A stretch of 50,275 bases of DNA, taken from assembly GCA_965546615.1 (NCBI GenBank), contig CBEUVQ010000014.1, positions 1-50,275 of the forward strand. The letters are read 5' to 3'. Positions 33,120 through 41,059 of the stretch are shown piece after piece. A program made the translations under genes and the position numbers. Below the pieces are notes generated by a model that ran no database searches, was not told where the DNA came from, and saw only the letters and a program-made list of their open reading frames with translations. This DNA comes from CBEUVQ01 sp965546615. Its GTDB lineage: Bacteria > Bacillota > Desulfotomaculia > Desulfotomaculales > Desulfohalotomaculaceae. Numbering within the stretch: position 1 is the stretch's first letter; each line of letters begins with the position of its first letter.

Positions 33120-34622
33120 TTGAAAGTTGCTGTTTATTGTCGGGTTTCCACAGAGGATCAGGCGGAATCTAAAACTATAGAAAACCAGGTGCAATTTGCG
33201 CAAAAATATTGTGAACTGCAGGAATTGGAGATTTATAATTTCTATCTGGATGACGGTGTAAGCGGCTCAATACCGGTAAGCAAGCGCCCGGCCGGCGGAA
33301 GACTGCTGAACGATGCTGAAAAACAGTTATTTGAGGCCGTTTATGTGTACAGACTGGACCGCTTGGCACGTACAACTTTGGACATTTTAAAAACCCAAGA
33401 TAAATTGAGCAAATTAGGAATTACATTGAAAAGTATGACGGAAAGTTTTGATACATCAACTCCCAGCGGAAAATTTTTTTTAACCACTTTAGGCGGTATA
33501 GCTGAAATTGAACGGGCAACTATTGCTGAAAGAATGCGATTAGGAAAGAACCGGGCGATTAAAGAGGGGAGGTGGCCGGGGGGGCCGCCTCCGTTTGGGT
33601 ACAGCATTGTCAATAAGCGACTGCAGATTAATAATTCTGAAGCGGAAATCATTAAGTTGATTTTTAACTTATATGCGCAAAAAGGAATGGATACGGTATC
33701 TGTTGCCGATTATTTAACTATGTCAGGCTATCCCACTCCGTTATCAAAAAGGGGTAAAAAGAATGCGGCAGCTGTGTGGTACGGCAGTACGGTGTGGAGT
33801 ATTTTAACCAACAGCAGTTATACCGGCGTTTATTTGTACGGAAAAAATAAACCGGCCGACAAGCAGCAGACATTTTTGTGTCCGGTGATTATTGACAGGC
33901 AGCAGTGGGAAGCGGCACAGGCAAAACTGAAAAGCAACTCTTTTAACGCCAGGCGCAACGCTAAACGGGATTATTTACTGCGCGGCATAATCCGCTGTGG
34001 TAACTGCGGGCGTAAATACTGTGGTGACGGCAGCCGCAGGAAAGGCAGAAACCACTATTATCGCTGCACCGGCAACTCATCTTTTCGCGGTAAGTTAGTC
34101 CCGAAATGTTCATCAAAATCGGTGCGCGCCGATGTCATTGAAAAAATTGTTTGGGAAGATATTTTAAACTTTATTCAGAAAGCCGAACAGGTGCAGCAAA
34201 AACTGTTGAGCATGATCAACTCAGCAGAATTACCTGCCGGCAGAACAGATGAATTGTGGGCTTTGAAAAAGTTGACAACCGGTAAGATGCAGGAACGAAA
34301 CAGAGTGCTGGCACTGTTTCGCAAAGGACTGATTACTGAACAAGAAGCAGAAGCGCAGCTGACAGATATTGCTCGACAGCTGGACGACTTGCAGAAGCGG
34401 CAGAACCGATATCAAGGGGCGATAAAACCGCTTTCTGTTGGGGAATTTTCTCAACAGCAAATTGTTTCTTTATTACAGAAAAGAATTGCACATGCCGATG
34501 CTGCGACCAAGAGAGAGATTATTTCCGCTTTAGTAGAGTCAATAATCATCGACACGTCACAAGAAAACAACAGAGCGGTGGTGACGGCGACCATTAATTA
34601 TTGTTTTGACTGTTTAAATTGA
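33120..34622 (+). CDS. large serine recombinase, copy 2
   Basis: Identical 500-residue protein to the one at 30441, with nucleophile Ser10, recombinase domain and zinc ribbon all intact. Having two active copies is unusual for such an element. Its stop lies 21 bases before the right junction. Confidence 0.93.
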   Translation: MKVAVYCRVSTEDQAESKTIENQVQFAQKYCELQELEIYNFYLDDGVSGSIPVSKRPAGGRLLNDAEKQLFEAVYVYRLDRLARTTLDILKTQDKLSKLGITLKSMTESFDTSTPSGKFFLTTLGGIAEIERATIAERMRLGKNRAIKEGRWPGGPPPFGYSIVNKRLQINNSEAEIIKLIFNLYAQKGMDTVSVADYLTMSGYPTPLSKRGKKNAAAVWYGSTVWSILTNSSYTGVYLYGKNKPADKQQTFLCPVIIDRQQWEAAQAKLKSNSFNARRNAKRDYLLRGIIRCGNCGRKYCGDGSRRKGRNHYYRCTGNSSFRGKLVPKCSSKSVRADVIEKIVWEDILNFIQKAEQVQQKLLSMINSAELPAGRTDELWALKKLTTGKMQERNRVLALFRKGLITEQEAEAQLTDIARQLDDLQKRQNRYQGAIKPLSVGEFSQQQIVSLLQKRIAHADAATKREIISALVESIIIDTSQENNRAVVTATINYCFDCLN

Positions 34623-34668
34623 TCGGAATGAATTGGCGGTGTGGAAACACGCGGTAAGCACCGCTTGG
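34622..34668 (+). other. right attachment site (attR)
   Basis: Left of GAAA (34644-34647) is the element end (GATCGGAATGAATTGGCGGT then GTG), identical to the left half of the middle junction. Right of it is native yabG sequence (CACGCGGTAAGCACCGC). Confidence 0.85.
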
Positions 34669-34691
34669 GAATTCCCAAATCCACATATTAG
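34644..34691 (+). other. yabG: displaced native 3' end of yabG
   Basis: Read in the yabG frame after the crossover, this gives ETRGKHRLGIPKSTY and a TAG at 34689-34691. Fused to the 5' part at GAAA it yields a 293-residue YabG. It has no start codon of its own. Confidence 0.85.
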
Positions 34692-34698
34692 TTTATAC

Positions 34699-34750
34699 AC
34701 CCCTTCCCGAAATTCTGCATAACATGATTTAGGAGATTTCCGGGAGGGGT
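34699..34750 (+). promoter_or_regulatory. imperfect hairpin covering the ribosome site of the protease gene
   Basis: ACCCCTTCCCGAAAT and ATTTCCGGGAGGGGT form an imperfect inverted repeat. Its right arm includes the GGGAGGGG used by the next gene. It could be a yabG terminator or could mask translation. Confidence 0.4.
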
Positions 34751-34755
34751 TGCTT

Positions 34756-35769
34756 GTGGATAGATATTTTAATGTTCTGGCAAAGTTTCGAAACAAGTTT
34801 TTGCGGCAGGATAATGTTGTGGGAGTGGGCGTTGGTCATAAAGTAGTAGGCAACATGCGTACCAAACAAGTTTCAATGGTTGTGTTGGTAGAGAAAAAGT
34901 TACCGCCAAAAGAATTAAAGCGCAGCCAGATAATTCCGATGAAGGTGGAAGATGTAGATACCGATGTCATCGAAGTTGGGCGTATTAAAATGTTAAATAA
35001 TCGTACCGATCGTTTGCGGCCTGCACTGCCGGGCTGCAGCATAGGTCACTACCGCGTTTCTGCCGGTACACTGGGGGCAATTGTACGTGACCGTGCCACC
35101 GGAGAGGCGCTGATTTTATCCAATAACCACATTTTAGCTAACGGTTCTAACGGGTATGACGGGCGCTGTGCCGTTGGTGATCCGATACTGCAGCCCGGTT
35201 CTTACGACGGGGGGACAGAAAAAGATCGCATCGCCGGATTAGTGCGCTTTGTTCCCATTAACCGGGGTGTATCAGAACAACAGGCCACCTGCCCGTATGC
35301 CAGCGGATTTTCTGCTGTGACTAATGCCGTTTTGCGCATGTTTAGACCAAATTACGAAGTGCGGGTGTTTAAAAAACTCAGTCATTCTAACACTGTTGAT
35401 TGTGCGGTAGCACGGCCTGATCGCCCTGATTTTATTGATGCCTCGATTATGGAATTTGGTTTGATAAAAGGTGTGGCTGAAGCGCAGCCGGGAATGATGT
35501 TGAGAAAAAGCGGCAGGACAACAGGCGTAACAACCGGCAGTGTTACTACAATCGGTACGACATTGAAAGTTGACATGGATGATGACGAGCGGGTAGTGTT
35601 TACTGATCAAGTAACGACAAATTTGAAATCATCAGGTGGGGACAGCGGCTCTTTAGTTGTTACACCAGATAATCGGGCGGTGGGGCTGCTGTTTGCCGGT
35701 TCGGACAAAATTACGGTATTTAACCGCATTGAAAATGTTATGGAGGCTTTAAACATCGAATTTTTTTAA
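34756..35769 (+). CDS. trypsin-like serine protease without signal peptide
   Basis: This 337-residue protein has a chymotrypsin-type triad: His125 in LSNNHIL, Asp215 in VDCAVA and Ser297 in GGDSGSLV. There is no signal peptide or membrane segment, so it may be cytoplasmic or loaded into the spore. The first 90 residues form a separate region with VVGVGVGHKVVG, as in bacterial NAL1-like proteases. The GTG at 34756 has GGGAGGGG six bases upstream. It follows the native yabG end by 64 bases and could be read with yabG when no element is present. The substrate is unknown. Confidence 0.85.
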   Translation: MDRYFNVLAKFRNKFLRQDNVVGVGVGHKVVGNMRTKQVSMVVLVEKKLPPKELKRSQIIPMKVEDVDTDVIEVGRIKMLNNRTDRLRPALPGCSIGHYRVSAGTLGAIVRDRATGEALILSNNHILANGSNGYDGRCAVGDPILQPGSYDGGTEKDRIAGLVRFVPINRGVSEQQATCPYASGFSAVTNAVLRMFRPNYEVRVFKKLSHSNTVDCAVARPDRPDFIDASIMEFGLIKGVAEAQPGMMLRKSGRTTGVTTGSVTTIGTTLKVDMDDDERVVFTDQVTTNLKSSGGDSGSLVVTPDNRAVGLLFAGSDKITVFNRIENVMEALNIEFF

Positions 35770-35779
35770 TTGACGGGGC

Positions 35780-35812
35780 GGGGCACCGAAAAGTGCTCCC
35801 ATTTTATTTTTT
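35780..35812 (+). terminator. terminator of the trypsin-like protease gene
   Basis: GGGGCAC (35780-35786) pairs with GTGCTCC (35793-35799), followed by a T-rich tail. Confidence 0.7.
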
Positions 35813-35898
35813 AAAGTTATCACAACCCGTTAAAATCAATGTTCCGGAGCGCATGTTTTAGCGGGGATAAGGGCTGCGGCGTTGGTGAGAGTTACCAG

Positions 35899-35928
35899 TT
35901 GATTTGGCTGCTTTTTACTTGTTATAGT
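35899..35928 (+). promoter_or_regulatory. candidate promoter of CAP-domain gene
   Basis: TTGATT (35899-35904), 18 bases and TATAGT (35923-35928) lie 53 bases before the start. Confidence 0.5.
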
Positions 35929-35981
35929 AATTATGACAGAGATAGACAAACAATAGGATTTAACAGGAAGGAGAGAGGATT

Positions 35982-37046
35982 TTGACGTTACAAAAAAACA
36001 AAAATGTATTGGTTATCGCTGCCGCGGCTTTGCTGCTGCTGGTTTTACCGGTTCTTAACCTGCCGGCGGAAGCAGCAAACTACGAGGCACAGGAGCAGCA
36101 AATTTTAGAACTGATTAATCAGTCGAGAACAGAAAAGGGTATTGCTCCGCTGCAGGTTGATTCGACACTGACCGCAGCCGCCCGTGAGCAGGCAGAAGAA
36201 TTTGCCGGCATCTCCTGGGGCAGTTATGAACCGCTGTACAAGCTGCTGAACAGCGGTGATTATGAAGGCGTTAGAACCAGCGTTTTAAGAACTTCAAATC
36301 CGGAAAATGCTGTTAAATATCAATTGTCAAGGTATTCCGGTTTTGCCGGGTTAAGTGATCAGTACAACGCAGCCGGTATCGGTATTGTGGACAGCAGCCG
36401 TTACGGCAGTGTATGCGTGGAATTGTTTGCAAAATCCAAATCAGTGCCGGAGACACCACAGCAGCCGGAAGCACAACAGCCCGCTGAAAACGACCAAGCG
36501 CAGCAGCCGGAAGCACAGCAGCCTGCTGAAAACAACCAATCACAGCAGCCGGAAGCACAACAGCCTGCTGAAAACAACCAATCGCAGCAGCCGGAAGCAC
36601 AACAGCCTGCTGAAAGCAACCAATCACAGCAGCCGGCAGAATCAACGGCAGATAATAATACTGCTTCCATGAGCGAATTCCAAAGTCAGATTGTACAATT
36701 GGTGAATGAGGAAAGGGCTAAGGCCGGCTTACAGCCGCTGACAGTCAAAGCTGATTTAAATAAAGTTGCGCAGTTAAAAGCCGAAGATATGGCAGAAAAT
36801 AATTATTTTAGCCATACATCACCGACTTACGGTTCGCCGTTTGACATGATGAAACAATTCGGAATTACTTATACCCGTGCCGGCGAAAACATTGCAATGG
36901 GTTATCGCACACCCGAAAGTGTAATGGAAGGCTGGATGAACAGTGCGGGACACAAAGCGAATATCTTAAATGAGAATTTCACCGAAATCGGTGTGGGCTT
37001 TACTGCTGACGGGTACTATTGGGTACAGCACTTTGCCCGCCGCTGA
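35982..37046 (+). CDS. secreted CAP-domain protein with a repeat linker
   Basis: The 354-residue protein has a signal peptide (basic start, hydrophobic core 9-27, PAEAA cleavage region). A first, diverged CAP-like domain covers about 35-150. A Gln/Pro/Ala linker holds four 14-residue repeats (about 160-215). A complete CAP/SCP domain follows (about 228-354) with YFSHTSPTYGSPFDM, AGENIA and GWMNSAGHKANILN, as in Bacillus YkwD. The linker suggests a wall-spanning or flexible extracellular protein. The TTG start follows GGAGAGAGG. The function of bacterial CAP proteins is mostly unknown. Confidence 0.88.
   Translation: MTLQKNKNVLVIAAAALLLLVLPVLNLPAEAANYEAQEQQILELINQSRTEKGIAPLQVDSTLTAAAREQAEEFAGISWGSYEPLYKLLNSGDYEGVRTSVLRTSNPENAVKYQLSRYSGFAGLSDQYNAAGIGIVDSSRYGSVCVELFAKSKSVPETPQQPEAQQPAENDQAQQPEAQQPAENNQSQQPEAQQPAENNQSQQPEAQQPAESNQSQQPAESTADNNTASMSEFQSQIVQLVNEERAKAGLQPLTVKADLNKVAQLKAEDMAENNYFSHTSPTYGSPFDMMKQFGITYTRAGENIAMGYRTPESVMEGWMNSAGHKANILNENFTEIGVGFTADGYYWVQHFARR
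36459..36641 (+). repeat. four 42-bp tandem repeats in the CAP gene
   Basis: The units 36459-36500, 36501-36542, 36543-36584 and 36585-36626 each encode QQPEAQQPAE plus four residues. A partial fifth unit runs to 36641. They differ by only a few bases and are likely to vary in number between strains. Confidence 0.9.
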
Positions 37047-37077
37047 TTGACGAATATAATCTATAATTGATCTGCTG

Positions 37078-37133
37078 ATCCCCCGATATTCAAGCATTAA
37101 TCAATGCTTGGCTGTCGGGGGATTTTATTTTTT
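37078..37133 (+). terminator. terminator of CAP gene
   Basis: ATCCCCCGA (37078-37086) pairs with TCGGGGGAT (37115-37123). An inner AAGCATT/AATGCTT stem and a T-rich tail complete it. Confidence 0.9.
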
Positions 37134-37224
37134 CGGCAAACAGTGATTTAACTGTGTCCAAAGTTACTGCTGCAAGAAGATTAAAGTGTTTGTTTGATGA
37201 AACTGGAAATTTGTTGTTTTTCGC

Positions 37225-37251
37225 ACAATTTTTAAAATCTCTCATATATTA
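37225..37251 (+). promoter_or_regulatory. mother-cell type promoter of the SipL-like gene
   Basis: AC (37225-37226), 16 bases and CATATATTA (37243-37251) fit SigmaK. CATATATT also fits a SigmaE -10. SipL homologues are made early in the mother cell, so SigmaE is possible. Confidence 0.55.
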
Positions 37252-37310
37252 TTATCGGGAATTTTTTTGCTGCCCGAGTAACGGAACTCAGCGGAAGGAG
37301 GGATAAAGAC

Positions 37311-38897
37311 TTGAATAAAAAACGCGGATACAGCCGCGATCATCCCAAACAATCGTTGGCGGGACCCAAAGAATTAAATTTGACTACCGGAAAAATAAGA
37401 GTTAGTCGGGTGGTTGCAGAACATGTTGACAGCAATGTTGTCCGCGGAAGAATAAAAATTCCTGCCAATCTGCCAATTTTAAAAGAAATATTGTCTGTCG
37501 GACGCTCTGTAAATATTTACGGCTTGAAAATATGTAAAGGTCTGCTGCTTTATGAAGGGGCAATCAGTGTAGAAATCAGCTACCGGGCCCAAGGCAGCGG
37601 CAGCATTCAAAAATTTTGTACGGCGGTGGCTTTTCACGACTTTATTGATATTCCGGATGCGCCTAATTCTATGACGGCGGTTATTAAAGCGGAGGTTGAG
37701 GAAATAAAATGCAGCCGGCTTGATCAACAGCGAGAAATTATTTTGGATTTTGTCATAGTTACCAAAGCATTACTAAAAAGCATAGAGGAAATTGAACTGC
37801 CGGTAGAAGCGCCGCCTTACTGTCAGGCTTTAAAGGAAGAGCTTGTTTTTAATGAGCTGGTTTATTCTGCACGCTGCAAACTTCAGTTGTCTGAGGATAT
37901 CAATATTTCGTCGGCAAATCCCGCCGTGAAAGAAATTACCGGCTATACAGCGGTGCCGATACTGCAGAATTACGGCGTGGATGTCGGTTCGGTAATGATA
38001 AACGGCTGGTTAAAACTAAATATTTACTACCTTAATGATAGCGGTGAAAACTGTCATTTGCAGCGGTTTATACCATACAGCAAATTGATTGCCGTTCCTA
38101 GAGCAGTAGTCGGTTCGTTGGCGGATGTGCAGTTTCTTTCCCAGCGGACAAATATAAAAATTAACAATGCAAATGGACGATGCCTTCAGCTGCACGCAGA
38201 TACCGAGTTTTTGGTTAATGTTTTTCAATTGGTTAAACAGCAGGTTATTACAGCAATCGATGCGGGTGACGTTAAATATGCCCAGCGGGATTTAAACTTA
38301 GAAAATTTAGCTGCATCAGTAAAAGCGGAAGCGATAACCAGTGATACTGCCGTACTGCCAGCCGAATTTGCTGATGCTCAAATTAAGGAAATGCGGGTTG
38401 GCCCGGTGGAAATAACTACCGCCAAAGTTGTCAACAATTTGATTTTGATGCGCGGCTCGGCAGATTTTTTGGCCTGTCTTGTGACCCAAGGCGAGCAAAT
38501 AAAACATGTTCATCGACAGGTTTCTTTTAAAACAACAGCGCTGTTAAAAGAACGTGAATATTTCACCAGGGTAGAAACAATGCCGCAGGTTAACCGGGTG
38601 ACGGGAGAAATGATAAACGGCTGCTTAAAAATTTATGCAGATATTAATGTAGAGGTTAGACTGTTTAATTTGAAAAAGTACTGTTTGCCAACAGATGTTG
38701 GATCAATTAACCGGAATGCTGACAAAGAGCAGCGGATTTATTTTATATATCGTACACAGCCCGGCGATACATTGGAAAAGTTGGCTTGGCGTTTTGGAAC
38801 GTCAACTGATGCAATTTTGGATTTAAATCCCGAATTGGAAAGGGGTGAAAGTTTGATTCAACAAAAAATCCGCATACCGTGTGAAGCAAAAAGTTAA
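37311..38897 (+). CDS. sipL: SipL-like spore morphogenetic protein (DUF3794 repeats and LysM)
   Basis: SipL links the coat base layer to the forespore surface in Clostridia, through its LysM domain and SpoIVA. This 528-residue protein has three DUF3794 (SPOCS) regions, roughly 30-130, 170-300 and 340-450. Its C-terminal LysM domain (about 480-526) has YRTQPGDTLEKLAWRFGTS and LNPELERGESLIQQKI. The TTG start follows GGAGGG. No signal peptide, as expected for a mother-cell protein. A mother-cell promoter lies upstream. Confidence 0.88.
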   Translation: MNKKRGYSRDHPKQSLAGPKELNLTTGKIRVSRVVAEHVDSNVVRGRIKIPANLPILKEILSVGRSVNIYGLKICKGLLLYEGAISVEISYRAQGSGSIQKFCTAVAFHDFIDIPDAPNSMTAVIKAEVEEIKCSRLDQQREIILDFVIVTKALLKSIEEIELPVEAPPYCQALKEELVFNELVYSARCKLQLSEDINISSANPAVKEITGYTAVPILQNYGVDVGSVMINGWLKLNIYYLNDSGENCHLQRFIPYSKLIAVPRAVVGSLADVQFLSQRTNIKINNANGRCLQLHADTEFLVNVFQLVKQQVITAIDAGDVKYAQRDLNLENLAASVKAEAITSDTAVLPAEFADAQIKEMRVGPVEITTAKVVNNLILMRGSADFLACLVTQGEQIKHVHRQVSFKTTALLKEREYFTRVETMPQVNRVTGEMINGCLKIYADINVEVRLFNLKKYCLPTDVGSINRNADKEQRIYFIYRTQPGDTLEKLAWRFGTSTDAILDLNPELERGESLIQQKIRIPCEAKS

Positions 38898-38919
38898 AAC
38901 CCCGAAAGGAGGTCGTGCA

Positions 38920-39474
38920 GTGGAAAATAATTTACAAAAACCGGGATTGGAACAAACAATATTAAATTTACTGGAGGAACAGTCAAAGTACGGTGTGGAC
39001 AATATTAATATGCTGCTGATGTTGAGTTTGGTGAATTTAATGGGGATAGTTGATATTTTACAGAGAGCGATCGGAGGGAGAGATCTCGGTGTGGAAATTT
39101 CCCAAAACAGCAATTCGGCAGCCGAACAAGACACTTCACCAAATCAAAGCAGGCAGAAGGGCGCCCCCGATGATGATTTAATGCGTCTGGTGCAGCAGGC
39201 AGCTTCCGGCAGTCTCAATCCGGATCAGTTAATTGCTGCGCTGAGCAGAAGCGGGCATATTAATCCCGCGCTGCTGACAATGCTGACACAAATGATGCCG
39301 CCCCCGCCCCCGGAACCGAGGCAGGCTTCTCAAAAAGCAGCGCCTAAACCAAATATTGAGCAGCACAGCAAAGAAAACACCGGATCGGCAGCAGAAACCG
39401 ACAGCGAAGAAGACTGGGGGAAAAAAGGCACTGCTCAAAAAAATATTCTAAAATGGGATCCCCGGCTGGGATAA
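38920..39474 (+). CDS. hypothetical protein, possibly spore-related
   Basis: This 184-residue protein is not recognised. The GTG at 38920 has AAAGGAGG seven bases upstream. It contains a hydrophobic stretch (about 30-48, NMLLMLSLVNLMGIVDIL), Pro-rich PPPPPEP and a polar, charged C-terminus ending KWDPRLG. It starts 22 bases after sipL and precedes a YbaB paralogue by 23 bases, so the three genes look like one operon. By context it may be a mother-cell protein. Confidence 0.65.
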   Translation: MENNLQKPGLEQTILNLLEEQSKYGVDNINMLLMLSLVNLMGIVDILQRAIGGRDLGVEISQNSNSAAEQDTSPNQSRQKGAPDDDLMRLVQQAASGSLNPDQLIAALSRSGHINPALLTMLTQMMPPPPPEPRQASQKAAPKPNIEQHSKENTGSAAETDSEEDWGKKGTAQKNILKWDPRLG

Positions 39475-39497
39475 CATAATTAAGGAGGTATACTTTT

Positions 39498-39800
39498 ATG
39501 TTTGGAAATATGGGGCAAATTATGTCTCAAATTCAGCAGATTCAAAATCAAGTGCAGAATTTGCAAGTAGAAGTGAGCTGCACCGGCGGTGAGGTAACGG
39601 TAGTGATGAACGGAAAACAAGAGCTGCTGTCTGTGCATATTGATCCGCAGGCCATTTCGTCGTTAGGGGTAAAACAAATAGAAGATAAAATAGTAGAGGC
39701 ACTGAACAAAGCTCAAGTAGAATCGCGGGCGGCGGTAAAAGACCAGTTATCCAAGGCTACAGGTTTAGATCTCAACGGCCTGATGAATATATTTACATGA
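39498..39800 (+). CDS. YbaB/EbfC family paralogue 2
   Basis: The 100-residue protein keeps the family layout: a Gln/Met-rich N-terminal helix (MGQIMSQIQQIQNQVQNLQ), GGEVTVVMNGKQELLSVHID in the core and a C-terminal helix ending GLDLNGLMNIFT. It differs strongly from the main copy at 10455. The ATG follows AAGGAGG. It is encoded with sipL and the preceding hypothetical gene, so it may be a sporulation-stage nucleoid protein. That role is inference. Confidence 0.8.
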   Translation: MFGNMGQIMSQIQQIQNQVQNLQVEVSCTGGEVTVVMNGKQELLSVHIDPQAISSLGVKQIEDKIVEALNKAQVESRAAVKDQLSKATGLDLNGLMNIFT

Positions 39801-39844
39801 TATCTTCGGGCAGGAGGAGCCGGTTTTTTATAACTTATCTCTGT

Positions 39845-39868
39845 AAAGGTGCCGCTTGCGGCACCTTT
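39845..39868 (+). terminator. hairpin after YbaB paralogue 2
   Basis: AAAGGTGCCGC (39845-39855) pairs with GCGGCACCTTT (39858-39868). The T tail is short. Confidence 0.6.
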
Positions 39869-39886
39869 GGTATTTGACATAAAAAT

Positions 39887-39914
39887 ATAAGGATGCCTTT
39901 TGACATCCTTAGAA
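39887..39914 (-). terminator. terminator of the minus-strand small membrane gene
   Basis: AAGGATG and CATCCTT form a hairpin followed, on the minus strand, by a T-rich stretch. It ends the gene at 39918. Confidence 0.6.
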
Positions 39915-39917
39915 ATT

Positions 39918-40166
39918 TTATTGGCCGATGTTATTGTTCATCCCGCTGCTGTTAGGCGGCATCATTGAAGAGCGAAATTCGTTCATGCCGGCGCGCATCA
40001 TTTTAACAGCGTTATGACTGGCACGAATCATTTTACTGAAATGAGAAAGGCGTTCTTCAATCTGGTAACTACCGCTGCCCATAATCAATAAAATTAATAT
40101 TAAAAATAAAGTAAAAGCATTTGGCTCTAATGGCGGGCCTTTGTGGTGTTTGGCATTCAATTCCAT
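39918..40166 (-). CDS. small membrane protein, unknown function
   Basis: The 82-residue protein has one transmembrane helix (about 18-32, FTLFLILILLIMGSG) after a polar His/Lys/Pro start. A polar helix rich in Met, Arg and Ser follows, then an Asn-rich tail. On the minus strand GGAGGTAG precedes the ATG. It is not recognised. Its position between two YbaB paralogues near sipL suggests a sporulation or envelope role, without further proof. Confidence 0.65.
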   Translation of the reverse strand: MELNAKHHKGPPLEPNAFTLFLILILLIMGSGSYQIEERLSHFSKMIRASHNAVKMMRAGMNEFRSSMMPPNSSGMNNNIGQ

Positions 40167-40318
40167 TTTCGATCTACCTCCGTTGGTTAAAATGCATCTT
40201 ATGATACTATACGTGTACTGATTAAAAGTGTTACTGCCATATCTTGACGCATTATCAGTAACTGATTTATTTAAGCAGTCATATATTAAGATAGTTTATT
40301 GAGATTGGAGGTTTGGCA

Positions 40319-40621
40319 GTGAATTTAGGAGATATGAGCAAACTGGCAGGTAATTTTAAAGAAATCAACGGAATATTAAAAAAGATAAATATTGGTGCTG
40401 CCTCGCAAAGCGGTCACTTAAAAATAATTATGAACGGTCAGCAGGAAGTGCTGGCTGTTCGAATTAATCCTGCGGTGCTAAAGAGGCAGTACATTGGCAA
40501 TATTGAGTATGAATTGGCGGAACTTTTTAACAAAGCGCAGCAGCAGTCAAAAGAAACCGCGTTAAATGAAATTCAAAAAGCCACCGGCATAAATATGGAG
40601 GAATATAAGGGGATGTTTTAA
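40319..40621 (+). CDS. YbaB/EbfC family paralogue 3 (diverged)
   Basis: The 100-residue protein resembles the YbaB fold: SGHLKIIMNGQQEVLAVRIN in the core and LFNKAQQQSKETALNEIQKA in the C-terminal helix, ending EYKGMF. The usual Met/Gln-rich N-terminus is replaced by a Lys/Asn-rich one, so it is the most distant of the three. The GTG at 40319 follows GGAGG. A terminator-like repeat follows directly. Confidence 0.72.
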   Translation: MNLGDMSKLAGNFKEINGILKKINIGAASQSGHLKIIMNGQQEVLAVRINPAVLKRQYIGNIEYELAELFNKAQQQSKETALNEIQKATGINMEEYKGMF

Positions 40622-40645
40622 CCGGTTTAACCGGTAATTTTTTTG
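40621..40645 (+). terminator. terminator after YbaB paralogue 3
   Basis: The short inverted repeat ACCGGTTTAACCGGT (40621-40635) is followed by T7. Confidence 0.7.
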
Positions 40646-40752
40646 CCCAAAATGCTAAATGCATTTAAAAATGTAACATATACCGACAGTTCGGCGTACT
40701 TTAGCAGTAAGATATTCTCTTCCTGCGATTCATTATGAAAGGAGGGCTGACG

Positions 40753-40938
40753 ATGTCAGACCAAGGCATCTTCGGTATAAAACAGAAGTTTTATTCGGGA
40801 TACTTCAATGTGTTCTGTGTATGCATTTGCCTGGCATTAATTATATTGGCGGCAGTGCTGCTGGGTTTGGGGTTAATTGGGATTGGAACTTTTATTTTTT
40901 TAGTGCTGCTTGGGGTGTTAATATTTATTTTTTTCTAA
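40753..40938 (+). CDS. small two-helix membrane protein, unknown
   Basis: The 61-residue protein has two hydrophobic stretches, about 20-40 and 42-61, that fill most of its length, with two Cys in the first (FCVCICLALI). The ATG at 40753 has GGAGGG six bases upstream. It is not recognised. The shape (short cytoplasmic start, two helices) resembles many small membrane peptides of sporulating cells, but no family can be named. Confidence 0.6.
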   Translation: MSDQGIFGIKQKFYSGYFNVFCVCICLALIILAAVLLGLGLIGIGTFIFLVLLGVLIFIFF

Positions 40939-41059
40939 CAGGCACTAAAAAATTTCACTTAGCCTGTAACAGATACTGGAACCTTCTCATATTGTATGAT
41001 TAGAACAAATCCCGGGATTTTGTTCAGTACATTAAAGAAACTACAAGGAGGAATTCATA

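Larger units (their letters stand above)
31965..34643 (+). mobile_element. serine-recombinase element in yabG, copy 2 (2,679 bp)
   Basis: This is a second, head-to-tail copy of the preceding unit, with the same genes and spacing and an offset of exactly 2,679 bases. It ends at the third GAAA (34644-34647), where the displaced yabG end begins. A dimeric insertion, a local duplication by homologous recombination, or a mis-assembled excised circle could all produce it. Confidence 0.9.

Noticed and set aside
29286..34643. A prophage or conjugative element
   Set aside because: The element holds only a recombinase and two small genes per copy. No structural, replication or transfer gene is present.
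36459..36641. CRISPR-like array
   Set aside because: The 42-bp units are directly adjacent, without spacers, and lie in frame inside a coding gene. No cas gene is present in the window.
36313..36672. Alternate-frame and minus-strand frames over the CAP gene linker
   Set aside because: They are repeats read in other frames of the 42-bp units and lack ribosome sites.
40821..41003. A 60-residue frame overlapping the small membrane gene at 40753
   Set aside because: It starts inside the better-supported gene, has no ribosome site and reads as out-of-frame hydrophobic sequence.
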